DNA of 64,000 nucleotides from Metabacillus sp. B2-18 (lineage in GTDB: Bacteria; Bacillota; Bacilli; Bacillales; Bacillaceae): assembly GCF_021117275.1 (NCBI RefSeq), contig NZ_CP088245.1, positions 1,773,501-1,837,500 on the forward strand. Direction: 5' to 3'. The notes under the pieces are model-generated. The model worked only from the letters and a program-made list of their open reading frames with translations. It was not told where the DNA came from and ran no database searches. Both the position numbers and the translations under genes were made by a program. This document shows positions 19,056-27,368 of this stretch, piece by piece; the first letter of the stretch is position 1, and each line of letters begins with the position of its first letter.

Positions 19056-19544
19056 TTATGTTCTATTAATAATAAAAAAACTTGCTGTACTATGTGCAAT
19101 TAATGTTCCGTCATCACGAAAAACTTTTCCTTCCGTAACAACCGTTTTATTGCCTTTATGAATCATCCCGGCAACACATGTCAGTTCCTTGCCAACCCCT
19201 GGAGCCACATAGTTAATTTTAATTTCAGTTGTAACGGCTGCTTTATCAGGGGGGAGGATATGATGGACAAGCCCTCCCATAGCTGAGTCTAATAAAGTAG
19301 CGGTTATTCCGCCATGTACTATGTTTAGTGCATTCTGAATAATTGGTGTGTTTGGAATGGTAATTTTAAATTCATGTTCCTTGTACTCGCCCTCAGCATG
19401 GAGAAGCGCACCTATGTAGGAACCTTTTTCATGAAATTGCTTTTTCTTCAATCCATTAAGTAGAAGTTCTAAAACATATTGATCCTCTTCATTTGCATTT
19501 TGTAAAACTTCGGAACTTAATTTTAATAATTCATCCTTTGTCAT
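19056..19544 (-). CDS. PaaI/YdiI-like hotdog thioesterase
   Basis: 162 residues, single hotdog domain. The signature NIVHGGITATLLDSAMGG (HGG followed by an acidic residue at the end of the central helix) is that of PaaI-type acyl-CoA thioesterases; substrate unknown. An N-terminal 35-residue helical extension precedes the fold. ATG at 19544 has AAGGAGAGGG before it. The IS6-like copy 1 begins 24 bases upstream of this start codon, so the native promoter has been displaced. Confidence 0.82.
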   Translation of the reverse strand: MTKDELLKLSSEVLQNANEEDQYVLELLLNGLKKKQFHEKGSYIGALLHAEGEYKEHEFKITIPNTPIIQNALNIVHGGITATLLDSAMGGLVHHILPPDKAAVTTEIKINYVAPGVGKELTCVAGMIHKGNKTVVTEGKVFRDDGTLIAHSTASFFIINRT

Positions 19545-19560
19545 ACTGTTACCCTCTCCT

Positions 19561-19568
19561 TTTTAGAT
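19561..19568. repeat. Left target duplication of IS6-like copy 1
   Basis: TTTTAGAT, repeated at 21406-21413 on the other side of the element. Confidence 0.85.
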
Positions 19569-19709
19569 CGTATTGTCAAAACTTCTATAAGAAATAGGTT
19601 ATAAAATATCTCCATAGAGGGCTTTATAGGCAAAAAAATTGCCACCCCCTAAATTCTTTGGATAATTGAGGTTACCACACACCCAACAACCAAGAATGGA
19701 AGTGACAAT

Positions 19710-21149
19710 TTGTACCCTCAAATTATAACCTATTTATTAACTTTTATAAACTATCAAGAACAACTCATTCGAACATTGCTTACTTTATTGATTGGTAAAA
19801 GCATGTTCGATAAACCTACTGAACAGCCCGTAAATAAACCTTATCGAAAACTTCAAGTGGATGACCTTCCGGTCATTGAAGTTCTAGAACAGCTTGATTA
19901 TCGAGTTCTTCTTAGTGAATATCTAGAGAAGAACGGGAAAGCTCTCAAACCTGTTCAAAGGCGTAAGAATGCAAAAGTTTCCGTACCTAAAGCCATGAAC
20001 TGTCCAAAGTGTGGTGCTCCATCGGATTATCTTTATGCCAACAATGGAGATAAAGGTCAGTATCAATGCAAGGTGTGTACAGAACTTTTCAGTGAAAAGA
20101 ACCGTTACTCTAAGGAGGCCATCCTGAAGTGTCCTCATTGTTCCAAGACTCTCGAGAAAATAAAAGAAAGAAAAGATTTTCACGTGTTTAAGTGCAAGAA
20201 CAATGACTGTTCTTATTATCAAAAGAAGCTCAATGGGATGACTTCAAAAGAAAAGAAAAGGTTCAAAAAGGACCCTCAAGCATTTAAATTGAGATACATT
20301 TTCCGTCAGTTTTATATCGATTTCCAGCCGTTATCTAAGGAATCACCAGAACTGCCGGCCGTGGACTTATCAAAGATTTATGCATCCCCACATACATTAG
20401 GATTGATCCTAACCTATCATGTAAACTATGGCCTTTCGGCCCGTAAAACAGCTGCGATTATGCAGGACGTACACGGAGTGATGATTTCACATCAGACTGT
20501 ATTGAACTACGAAAATAGCGTAGCTTTATTACTTAAACCTTATGTGGATCACTATCCCTATGAACTTTCAGACCAATTCTGCGGTGATGAAACGTATATC
20601 AGAGTAAACGGTCGATGGCATTATTTATTTTTCTTTTTTGACGCCGTGAAAAAGATTATTCTTTCGTATCCGGTGTCGCCTAATCGAGACACAGCAACAG
20701 CCATTCGAGCAATTGATGAGGTCTTAATCAAGATGAAAGAGATTCCAGAAAATCTGACCTTTGTGGTAGACGGGAATCCAATCTATCTTTTAGCCCAACA
20801 TTTCTTCGCTCAACATGAGATTTTATTCGATGTGAAGCAGGTCATTGGATTAACCAATGAGGACCCTGTTTCAACCGAATATAGACCAATGAAACAAATA
20901 ATTGAGAGACTTAACCGCACCTTTAAGGGCAATTATCGCTCCACTCATGGATTCGGCTCTGAACATGGTTCCATTTCATACGTCACCTTATTTACGGCCT
21001 ACTTTAACTTTTTGCGTCCGCATGCCGCCTTAGAAGGAAAAGTGCCCGTAGTGAATCCAGAACTCAAGGGGCTTCCAACAATGCCAGCACGTTGGACAAA
21101 GCTCATTGGATTAGCACAACAATGGATAGTAGAACAAAGACAAGCCTAA
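19710..21149 (+). CDS. IS6/IS240-like DDE transposase with N-terminal zinc ribbons
   Basis: 479 residues, TTG start. N-terminal ~95 residues helical; two Cys4 zinc-ribbon-like modules (CPKCG...CKVC and CPHCS...CKNNDC, residues ~97-170); a helix-turn-helix-like stretch (YGLSARKTAAIMQDVHGVMIS); then the DDE core with GDETYIRVNGRWHYLFFFFD (first Asp), FVVDGNPIY (second Asp) and IIERLNRTFKGNYR (Glu). The core is of the IS6/IS240 type, but the protein is about twice as long as IS26 transposase. Differs from copy 2 by one residue (Asn instead of Tyr in FSEKNRYSK), so the spread is recent. Confidence 0.88.
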   Translation: MYPQIITYLLTFINYQEQLIRTLLTLLIGKSMFDKPTEQPVNKPYRKLQVDDLPVIEVLEQLDYRVLLSEYLEKNGKALKPVQRRKNAKVSVPKAMNCPKCGAPSDYLYANNGDKGQYQCKVCTELFSEKNRYSKEAILKCPHCSKTLEKIKERKDFHVFKCKNNDCSYYQKKLNGMTSKEKKRFKKDPQAFKLRYIFRQFYIDFQPLSKESPELPAVDLSKIYASPHTLGLILTYHVNYGLSARKTAAIMQDVHGVMISHQTVLNYENSVALLLKPYVDHYPYELSDQFCGDETYIRVNGRWHYLFFFFDAVKKIILSYPVSPNRDTATAIRAIDEVLIKMKEIPENLTFVVDGNPIYLLAQHFFAQHEILFDVKQVIGLTNEDPVSTEYRPMKQIIERLNRTFKGNYRSTHGFGSEHGSISYVTLFTAYFNFLRPHAALEGKVPVVNPELKGLPTMPARWTKLIGLAQQWIVEQRQA

Positions 21150-21199
21150 CTTTTTGTTTAGCTGAGCCCTTAAGCTAATTCAGCAATCGGCGGAGCGAA

Positions 21200-21325
21200 C
21201 TCTTGACAAACCGAACTTGCCAATGGTTTAAAATGGAAACAACCAAGGGCTTATTTGGTATGCCTTCTTTTGTTCCCTTCGCCCTTGTTAAACAATCCAC
21301 AAACCATTGGCGTGTTTGTCAAGAG
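21200..21325 (+). other. Structured non-coding segment inside the IS6-like element
   Basis: Three nested stems: CTCTTGACAAAC / GTTTGTCAAGAG (21200-21211 with 21314-21325), GCCAATGGTTT / AAACCATTGGC (21219-21229 with 21301-21311), and an inner AAC.AAGGGC / GCCCTTGTT (21241-21250 with 21281-21289). It lies between the transposase stop and the right inverted repeat and recurs in copies 2 and 3. It could be a terminator-like shield, a transposase-binding region, or an RNA. Confidence 0.6.
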
Positions 21326-21394
21326 AGATTGCGGCGCATCTCCATCCAGTAAATAGGAGAGAAGCTAACCCTTTAGGTAGTTTTCATAAATCTT

Positions 21395-21424
21395 TTGACA
21401 CTACCTTTTAGATAGTGATATTTT
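21395..21424 (+). promoter_or_regulatory. Possible hybrid promoter at the right end of IS copy 1
   Basis: TTGACA at 21395 inside the inverted repeat faces outward; TATTTT lies 18 bases later in flanking DNA (ATATTT at 17). It would read toward ylbD, 140 bases downstream. The -10 match is poor, so this is only a possibility. Confidence 0.3.
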
Positions 21425-21564
21425 ACCAAAAATTTGTTACATTTAGTTATTTTTCTAATAATAAATAGATTTACTTTGTTTTATTTTTTTCTAAATATGG
21501 GCGAACAGTCTAATGGTTTCTTAAATAAGATATTATAGGCAAATGTATCAATGAGGTGAGAATA

Positions 21565-21966
21565 ATGACATCTAAAAAAACGCATCCATCTGTACAACAA
21601 TTTAAGGAATTTGTTAAAAAACATCCCAAACTTGTTCAAGAAGTCCGTAAGGGTAATAAAGAGTGGCAGGAAGTGTTTGAAGATTGGTATTTACTTGGAG
21701 AAAATGATATTGTTTGGAAACAGTATAAAGGAGATCAGACAGAGGATTCTTCTGAAAAGGAAACAAAAAGTAAATCTGATTTTATGACACAAATATTTTC
21801 AGCTGTTAAGCAAATGGATATGGATACTGTAAACCATCATATTAACAACATGAGTAGTACTATTTCTACCATTCAAGGTCTTTTCGATCAGTTTGGTGGT
21901 TCAAAAGGCTCTAATCAAAAGTCTGCAACAGCAAGTCAGCATCCCTTTTCATTCAGAAAGGATTAG
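21565..21966 (+). CDS. ylbD: YlbD-like spore coat protein
   Basis: 133 residues, rich in Lys, Gln and Ser, no signal peptide. YlbD is a coat-associated protein of B. subtilis with homologues in other spore formers. Visible family stretches are HPSVQQFKEFVKKHPKLVQEVRKG and WQEVFEDWYLLGE. ATG at 21565 with GAGGTGAG before it; the in-frame GTG nine bases earlier lies inside the Shine-Dalgarno. First of the ylbD-ylbE pair. Confidence 0.88.
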   Translation: MTSKKTHPSVQQFKEFVKKHPKLVQEVRKGNKEWQEVFEDWYLLGENDIVWKQYKGDQTEDSSEKETKSKSDFMTQIFSAVKQMDMDTVNHHINNMSSTISTIQGLFDQFGGSKGSNQKSATASQHPFSFRKD

Positions 21967-21999
21967 TGACCAAATCGTGACTCCGAATGGAGGAGAATG

Positions 22000-22239
22000 A
22001 TGAGAAAAGAAGTTCAAGATTATATATTTGCAAATGATGAACGAAAGAAATTTGTACGTGAACAACCATATTGGTATAGGAAACTGTCAAGAAACCCTAA
22101 TGATATAAACGATATGGAAATTAGTATGATGAACTATTATCAAAAGACAATTCCTCATAAAGTACAGCAGTTTTCAAACTCGATACAAATGGCGTCGATG
22201 ATGGTAGCAATGTTTCAATCTATGAGACAGCAGGATTAG
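22000..22239 (+). CDS. ylbE: YlbE-like protein
   Basis: 79 residues, YlbE-like family of unknown function. Recognised by RKEVQDYIFANDERKKFVREQPYWYRKLSRNP. Two adjacent ATGs (21997, 22000); the second is chosen since GGAGGAG ends four bases before it and the length then equals B. subtilis YlbE. Thirty bases after ylbD and followed by a terminator, hence a two-gene operon. Confidence 0.88.
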   Translation: MRKEVQDYIFANDERKKFVREQPYWYRKLSRNPNDINDMEISMMNYYQKTIPHKVQQFSNSIQMASMMVAMFQSMRQQD

Positions 22240-22257
22240 AATGGTGATTAACACTTA

Positions 22258-22299
22258 CAGGCAAGGTGATTAGTTATAATTGCCTGCCTGTTTTTTTTA
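22258..22299 (+). terminator. Terminator after ylbE
   Basis: Stem CAGGCAA / TTGCCTG with an AT-rich loop, then CCTG and a run of eight T residues. Confidence 0.8.
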
Positions 22300-22381
22300 T
22301 CTCCTTACATAAAGAGACATCTGAAAAGTATTCATGAATTTCTACGCCTCTGTAAACACTAAGAAAAAGGAGGCAGATAGG

Positions 22382-22810
22382 ATGAAGCGATTTTTTTGTA
22401 CGGTTTTTTTATTAGGTATTGTCACTGGATGTGTTGAAGATAAACCAAGACCAGAAGGAAACTTAGAGGTTGTACCTCTTCAAGTGGTGAACCATTCATT
22501 TGAGGCAATGGAAGTGATAAATCAACAGCGTAAAATGAATATATCTGTTAAACATCATATAAGAGATCAAGATGTTTATGTAGAATGTTATATACCTTCA
22601 TTTACCTTTAAAGAAAAAGGAGGAAAAAAGGTAGATGGTGAGGGTCATTTACAGTTATCTGTTGATGGCAAGGTTGTTGATCATATTCAAACGGCTGCTT
22701 TTGTTATAAAAGGATTAGAAAAAGGAACCCACACATTTGAAATAGAGGTTGTTCATAATGATTCTACTAGCTATGAACTAAAAAAATCATGGAATGCTAC
22801 CATTCAATAA
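22382..22810 (+). CDS. Putative lipoprotein of unknown function
   Basis: 142 residues. Short signal peptide with lipobox IVTGC (Cys17), so probably anchored to the outer face of the membrane after lipidation. The mature part is a beta-rich ~120-residue domain (alternating hydrophobic pattern in NISVKHHIRDQDVYVECYIPSF and HTFEIEVVHNDSTSYEL), which suggests an Ig-like sandwich. The frame is open from 22334 but ATG 22382 follows AAGGAGGCAGATAGG. It sits alone between ylbE and ylbF where B. subtilis has no such gene. Family not recognised. Confidence 0.7.
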   Translation: MKRFFCTVFLLGIVTGCVEDKPRPEGNLEVVPLQVVNHSFEAMEVINQQRKMNISVKHHIRDQDVYVECYIPSFTFKEKGGKKVDGEGHLQLSVDGKVVDHIQTAAFVIKGLEKGTHTFEIEVVHNDSTSYELKKSWNATIQ

Positions 22811-22894
22811 ATAAAAGGATTATCATGTTAATATTTTAAATTTCTCATTTGACGATATTCATGATAGAATGATTATCGGAGGTGCATATACTCT

Positions 22895-23338
22895 ATGTTT
22901 GCTACACTTGAGAGCACATTATTAGTAGATCAAGCTGAAGAACTTGCTAACTTGGTACTTCAATCAGAGACTGTTGAGGAGTATCGTCGTAGTTTCAATA
23001 TATTAAAAAAAGATCAAGAAGCTCAACAACTAATTCAGGAATTTACTAAGATTAAGGACCTGTACGAAGATGTTCAACGTTTTGGTAAATATCATCCTGA
23101 TTATCGTAAAATTACAAAAGATTTGCGTGATATTAAGCGTGAGGTAGATTTGAACGAAAGTATATCTAATTTTAAGAAGGCTGAGAATGAAGTACAATCT
23201 CTTCTTGATGAAATTAGTGTGCAAATCGGTCAAGCTGTTTCCATCCATGTTAAAGTTCCTACAGGTAACCCATTTTTTGAATCTAGTTGTGGCGGGGGAT
23301 GCGGATCTGGTGGAAGTTGTGGGTGTAAGGTATCCTAA
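22895..23338 (+). CDS. ylbF: RicF (YlbF), Fe-S-binding regulator of mRNA processing and development
   Basis: 147 residues. An alpha-helical YlbF/YmcA-type domain (residues ~5-115) is followed by a C-terminal tail SSCGGGCGSGGSCGCKVS with four cysteines. In B. subtilis RicA (YmcA), RicF (YlbF) and RicT (YaaT) form a complex carrying [4Fe-4S] clusters that binds RNase Y and promotes competence, biofilm formation and sporulation. The Cys-rich tail fits cluster ligation. ATG follows ATCGGAGGTG. Monocistronic, ending in a terminator. Confidence 0.93.
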   Translation: MFATLESTLLVDQAEELANLVLQSETVEEYRRSFNILKKDQEAQQLIQEFTKIKDLYEDVQRFGKYHPDYRKITKDLRDIKREVDLNESISNFKKAENEVQSLLDEISVQIGQAVSIHVKVPTGNPFFESSCGGGCGSGGSCGCKVS

Positions 23339-23368
23339 AACGAGTATTACTGCTCGTTTTCTTTTTTT
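23337..23368 (+). terminator. Terminator after ylbF
   Basis: Stem AAAACGAG / CTCGTTTT followed by CTTTTTTT. The next 310 bases up to ylbG are AT-rich without an evident gene. Confidence 0.88.
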
Positions 23369-23682
23369 GCTAAAATGTACAGATGATTAAAATAATACAG
23401 ATTTAACTGACATTTTTTAAAAATTAGCTTATACGAGTTAATTTCATAATAATAACTCTTAAATCAAAAAACGAACATTTTTCTTCATCCGGAACTTGTT
23501 AATAAACAATACACGGATAAAAATACTAATAAAGGTGAAATTCATACGTTTTTTGGTAACAAATGATACATTATGAAATTGATTCATACAAATATTGTTT
23601 ATAAAATGAAAATTTGCTAGACTTTTTATTGGAAATAATGATGTTACTAATGTTGTTTAGATAACCTGAGGGAGACAAGAGT

Positions 23683-23955
23683 ATGTTTGAAAAGCGTCAA
23701 GGGATAGTTGTTTGGCTCCATACATTAAAACAATTAAAAATGCTTAGAAAATTTGGGAATGTTCATTATGTTTCAAAAAAATTAAAATACGTTGTCCTGT
23801 ATTGTAATATGGATGTAACAGAGCAAACGATTCAAAAGCTCTCTTCCTACTCCTATGTTAAACATGTTGAGCCCTCTTACAAACCCTTTCTAAAGCTGGA
23901 ATTTGAATCAAAAATTGATAAAGCAAAAGAATATGATTACAAAATTGGCTTGTAG
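23683..23955 (+). CDS. ylbG: YlbG, DUF2129/UPF0298 protein
   Basis: 90 residues, UPF0298 (DUF2129) family, cytoplasmic, function unknown. Typical beginning [37 protein letters not shown] and the [18 protein letters not shown] end are clear. ATG follows CTGAGGGAG. Order ylbF-ylbG is conserved with B. subtilis. Confidence 0.9.
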   Translation: MFEKRQGIVVWLHTLKQLKMLRKFGNVHYVSKKLKYVVLYCNMDVTEQTIQKLSSYSYVKHVEPSYKPFLKLEFESKIDKAKEYDYKIGL

Positions 23956-23972
23956 TTATTAAACTGCATCCA

Positions 23973-24003
23973 AAAAAGGCTGACAATAGTGTCAGCCTTT
24001 TTC
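23973..24003. terminator. Terminator after ylbG
   Basis: Perfect stem AAAAGGCTGACA / TGTCAGCCTTTT with a 4-nt ATAG loop. A and T tracts on both sides, so also usable for the convergent minus-strand gene. Confidence 0.9.
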
Positions 24004-24062
24004 CATTTGTTGAAAGTAAGGTCGTAAGATCGTAGTGACCAGTTTTAAGGGTGAATGATATG

Positions 24063-24452
24063 CTATTGAAGAGGAGGGATAAGATGGTTTAGTCTTAAAA
24101 TCCCAATCAGATATTGGTAGTAAAGATCAGTTTCATTAAACATACTTGATGGTTTAACATCAAACGAAATAATATTCTTCTGCAATGTTTTAGCCAATTC
24201 ATTAAATAAATCATATCGTTTGTTTTCTAATTGGTTCGGATTAGGTATCCCTTCCCTACATATATATAAGGCTTGGAAATTCCCCGGATCAGTAGGCTTC
24301 ATAATTACCACAACGGAAGTAACATCTTTGTCATTCAATTTTGTATGTAAAGCTAGTAAATGAGTTACTCGATGTTTATTAGCCATTGCTGTTTCAATTA
24401 ACTCATAAATATCAGAATAACCCTCACCTAATTCAATAAAACGCTGTATCAT
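24063..24452 (-). CDS. Conserved Bacillus protein of unknown function (DUF7147-like)
   Basis: 129 residues, soluble. Starts MIQRFIELGEGYSDIYELIE; the central part carries THLLALHT and VVVIMKPTDPGNFQALYICREGIP. I associate this with a small Bacillus-specific family (DUF7147), not with a known activity. The frame extends to 24503, but ATG 24452 follows CAGGGGGAAG and is preferred. Convergent with ylbG, downstream of the csfG-like RNA on the same strand. Confidence 0.7.
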   Translation of the reverse strand: MIQRFIELGEGYSDIYELIETAMANKHRVTHLLALHTKLNDKDVTSVVVIMKPTDPGNFQALYICREGIPNPNQLENKRYDLFNELAKTLQKNIISFDVKPSSMFNETDLYYQYLIGILRLNHLIPPLQ

Positions 24453-24621
24453 AAAAACTTCCCCCTGAAAAAAATTTAACAATATTTCATTTAACCGATC
24501 CAACTATAACATGTAAATAGTAAAAAGAGAAGTTGGATAGTAGCTTATATGTTTTCTTGAAAAACATGGATTTTCAGCTAGTACTAATCCTAAATCCTTA
24601 GTCCAGTCTATAAATTCCTAT

Positions 24622-24778
24622 TAAAAAAACCCTACAGAAATTAATCTGTAGGGTCCTTCAATACCTTTTATACTAAAGGCTGAAGGCAAAGGGAGAGGAG
24701 AAACCGGAGGAAGAACTTATGGGGAAACGTAAGTCTTCTCCGCGGTTGGCAACAACATCAACGAATCGATGTTGTTAC
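24622..24778 (-). ncRNA. csfG: Probable CsfG sporulation-specific small RNA
   Basis: A ~157-nt RNA transcribed on the minus strand in the ylbG-ylbH gap, the location I recall for csfG in B. subtilis. From its 5' end: hairpin AACAACATC / GATGTTGTT, a long hairpin of GGAGAAGACTTAC with GTAAGTTCTTCCTCC-like pairing enclosed by AACCG / CGGTT, a C/U-rich unpaired stretch (complement of 24690-24700), a stem CTTCA..CCTTT / AAAGG..TGAAG, and a final terminator ACCCTACAGA / TCTGTAGGGT plus seven U. A sigma-F-type promoter lies directly upstream. CsfG is known as a conserved endospore-former RNA made in the forespore; its target is not established. Confidence 0.72.
24623..24654 (-). terminator. Terminator of the csfG-like RNA
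   Basis: Perfect 10-bp stem at 24629-24638 / 24645-24654 and seven A residues at 24623-24629 on the plus strand, that is, a U-tract for minus-strand transcription. Confidence 0.88.
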
Positions 24779-24783
24779 TAATC

Positions 24784-24811
24784 ATTATCACCAAATGGTT
24801 AATCAGTATAC
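24784..24811 (-). promoter_or_regulatory. Sigma-F-type promoter of the csfG-like RNA
   Basis: On the minus strand: GTATA (24811-24807) and GGTGATAAT (24792-24784) separated by 14 bases. This matches the B. subtilis sigma-F pattern GYWTA-n15-GGnnAnAnT apart from one base of spacing. The predicted transcript start, near 24777, coincides with the first base of the 5' hairpin. Confidence 0.6.
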
Positions 24812-25035
24812 ATCATTATGTAATTTTTTCTTAACTTTTTATCCAACTGCAATTCAAAAAGAGAGAACTTGAGGATAAGAGTATAGGAAACAATATTAAT
24901 TGAAGAAAATATTACTAATAAGTTTAGATATTGTAACAAACTGAAGGCCTATGGTAGGATTAAGTGAAAACTTTAAAAAATCATGTTTTTATCTTTATTT
25001 ATATCATGTAAAATTAAAAAGTAGTGGTGAACGTA

Positions 25036-25605
25036 ATGAGAGTAGTATCTGGAAACTATAAAGGGAGACAGCTTAAAGCTGTACCTGGAACAACAACAAG
25101 ACCAACAACTGATAAAGTTAAGGAAGCTATTTTTAATATGGTTGGTCCATATTTTGATGGGGGCTTAGCGTTAGATTTATTTGCCGGTAGTGGAGGGTTA
25201 GGAATTGAAGCACTTAGTCGGGGAATTGAACGCTGTATCTTTGTTGATCGTGAGCCAAAAGCGATACAAACAATACATAAAAATTTAGAGATTTGTCAAG
25301 CTACCGAATTTGAGGTATATCGTAATGATGCAGAAAGAGCATTAAAGGCTATAATAAAAAGGGAGTTACGTTTTCAATTAATCTTGTTAGATCCACCGTA
25401 TAAGCAACAAAAATTGAAAGCGCTTTTAAAAATGATAAGTGAAAATGGTTTATTAGACAAAAACGGTTTTATTGTTACCGAGCATGGTTCTGACATAGTA
25501 CTTACTGAAGAAGTTGAGGAACTTGTTCAAGTAAAACAAGAAACCTATGGTACGAGTTCAATTACAATTTATAGTAACAAGGAAGCAATTGGGGAGGATG
25601 AATAA
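25036..25605 (+). CDS. rsmD: 16S rRNA (guanine966-N2)-methyltransferase
   Basis: 189 residues, YlbH in B. subtilis. Rossmann-fold methyltransferase that uses S-adenosylmethionine to methylate G966 of 16S rRNA. Seen: the N-terminal MRVVSGNYKGRQLKA, the SAM-binding LDLFAGSGGLGIEALSRG and the catalytic LDPPY. ATG 25036 is chosen, with AGTGGTGA upstream; the GTG at 25024 lies in the Shine-Dalgarno. The stop directly abuts the coaD ATG. Confidence 0.93.
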   Translation: MRVVSGNYKGRQLKAVPGTTTRPTTDKVKEAIFNMVGPYFDGGLALDLFAGSGGLGIEALSRGIERCIFVDREPKAIQTIHKNLEICQATEFEVYRNDAERALKAIIKRELRFQLILLDPPYKQQKLKALLKMISENGLLDKNGFIVTEHGSDIVLTEEVEELVQVKQETYGTSSITIYSNKEAIGEDE

Positions 25606-26091
<486 letters not shown>

Positions 26092-26097
26092 AAGGTG

Positions 26098-26127
26098 AAA
26101 AGGTGAGGGAGCTCCTCACCTTTTTTA
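26098..26127. terminator. Bidirectional terminator between coaD and ylbJ
   Basis: Stem AAGGTGAGG / CCTCACCTT with loop GAGCT, A tract before and T tract after. Confidence 0.88.
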
Positions 26128-26144
26128 GATATTTGAGTATTGTT

Positions 26145-27368
26145 TTATGATAACTTCGTGAAAACATTCCTTTTTCCATAAAGAATGATATATAGCAATA
26201 AAGATGCTAATGTAATGATGGGACCAGTATGGATAACTATTTCCCAATAGATTTTTGCCCATTCGGGTCCATTTGTCATTAAAATAACTGGTAAATCACT
26301 CGTATTGTGAGCTTGTAGATTCAAGTACAATGGCTTGAACAACAAGTAAGCAATGAACGAAGAATAAAAACCTTGCAGAATTCTAGCGATGAAAAAGGGC
26401 TTAAATCTAATATCAGTGTCAGCTAAAATACTTGCAACTTGGGCCTGTATTGATAATCCTCCAAAAGCTAAAATGAAGCTTGCAATCATTACTTTATCTA
26501 AAAGATTTGCATTGGTTTCGCTCACTAACTGATTGCCTAGAGTAATTTCAAAGATGCCGGTAATAAGAGGTACGCTTAAATCAGTAGCGATGTGGAAAAA
26601 TGCTAAAAATCCAGAGAAAATAAGACCGATTATCTCCGTAACAGAAATGATGGCTAAAATTTTATTGAATACCGAGAAAAGGATAATAAATCCGCCAATC
26701 ATTAGTAATGTTTGAATTGATGATATGACGGCATCTCCAAGCATTTTTCCTAATGGCCTGGTTTCACTCACTCTTGTAGCATGCAGCTCCTTAAGAGCAA
26801 TTGAAAGAGGTGAAAAGAAGGACTTCTTTTTCTTCGGTTGAATGACTGAATCGGATCCTCCATAAAATCTCATTGTCAATCCAACACCTAAATTCCCTAA
26901 ATAATGTGATGCAGCTAATAATATACCAAGTGAAGGATTGTCAAAAAAACCAACTGCAACGGCACCAAAAATAAATAAAGGGTTTGAAGAACTTGTAAAT
27001 GATACAAGCCGCTCTGCCTGAACTGTGGTTAGTTGTTTTTCCTGCCTCATTCTTGCCGTAAGTTTTGCTCCAGCTGGATTACCTGAAGCCATCCCCATTG
27101 CCCATACAAAACCACCTACACCCGGAACTCGAAAAATTGGTCTCATCAGTGGCTCTAAAAGAACTCCAATAAATTTGACAACACCAAAACCAATAAGAAG
27201 TTCGGAAACAATAAAAAAAGGAAGAAGTGATGGAAAAACTACTTCCCACCAAATTGATAGTCCCCTTGTTGATGCATCAAGAGACTCCTTAGGATTAAGA
27301 ATAATGGCAACTGTTAAGCCGCTAATAAAAATAGCTAAGATAATTGTTTTAAGTTTTGAAAGACTCAA
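26145..27368 (-). CDS. ylbJ: YlbJ, sporulation integral membrane protein
   Basis: 407 residues, about ten membrane helices, with two nucleoside-recognition (Gate)-type domains (SLLPFFIVSELLIGFG and MASGNPAGAKLTARMRQ). In B. subtilis YlbJ is made in the mother cell under sigma-E and is needed for heat-resistant spores; substrate unknown. TTG start at 27368 with TTAGGAGGC upstream. A CATACATG about 35 bases before the start resembles a sigma-E/sigma-K -10 element, but no convincing -35 accompanies it. Confidence 0.92.
   Translation of the reverse strand: MSLSKLKTIILAIFISGLTVAIILNPKESLDASTRGLSIWWEVVFPSLLPFFIVSELLIGFGVVKFIGVLLEPLMRPIFRVPGVGGFVWAMGMASGNPAGAKLTARMRQEKQLTTVQAERLVSFTSSSNPLFIFGAVAVGFFDNPSLGILLAASHYLGNLGVGLTMRFYGGSDSVIQPKKKKSFFSPLSIALKELHATRVSETRPLGKMLGDAVISSIQTLLMIGGFIILFSVFNKILAIISVTEIIGLIFSGFLAFFHIATDLSVPLITGIFEITLGNQLVSETNANLLDKVMIASFILAFGGLSIQAQVASILADTDIRFKPFFIARILQGFYSSFIAYLLFKPLYLNLQAHNTSDLPVILMTNGPEWAKIYWEIVIHTGPIITLASLLLYIILYGKRNVFTKLS

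Larger units (their letters stand above)
19569..21405 (+). mobile_element. IS6/IS240-like insertion sequence, copy 1, 1,837 bp
   Basis: Ends CGTATTGTCAAAAC (left) and, on the opposite strand at the right, GGTAGTGTCAAAAG: imperfect inverted repeats that each contain an outward-facing TTGACA. Flanked by the 8-bp duplication TTTTAGAT. The boundaries agree exactly with copy 2, which has the same length. It carries one transposase gene, an 11-bp inverted repeat around the transposase start (19592-19602 / 19725-19735), and a 255-base structured non-coding 3' region. The DDE domain and the 8-bp duplication point to the IS6 superfamily; the zinc-ribbon N-terminus is atypical, so family placement is tentative. 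Confidence 0.88.

Noticed and set aside
19923..20222. A 99-codon antisense frame in the IS6-like transposase (also at 62285-62584)
   Set aside because: It recurs only because the IS is duplicated; no ribosome site or family features.
23187..23390. Plus-strand frame overlapping the end of ylbF
   Set aside because: Out of frame with ylbF and running through its terminator; the Cys-rich YlbF tail is the genuine reading.
24840..25023. Possible plus-strand rsmD leader RNA in the ylbG-rsmD gap
   Set aside because: The folded segment has its terminator U-tract and a sporulation-type promoter on the minus strand, so a minus-strand RNA explains it better.
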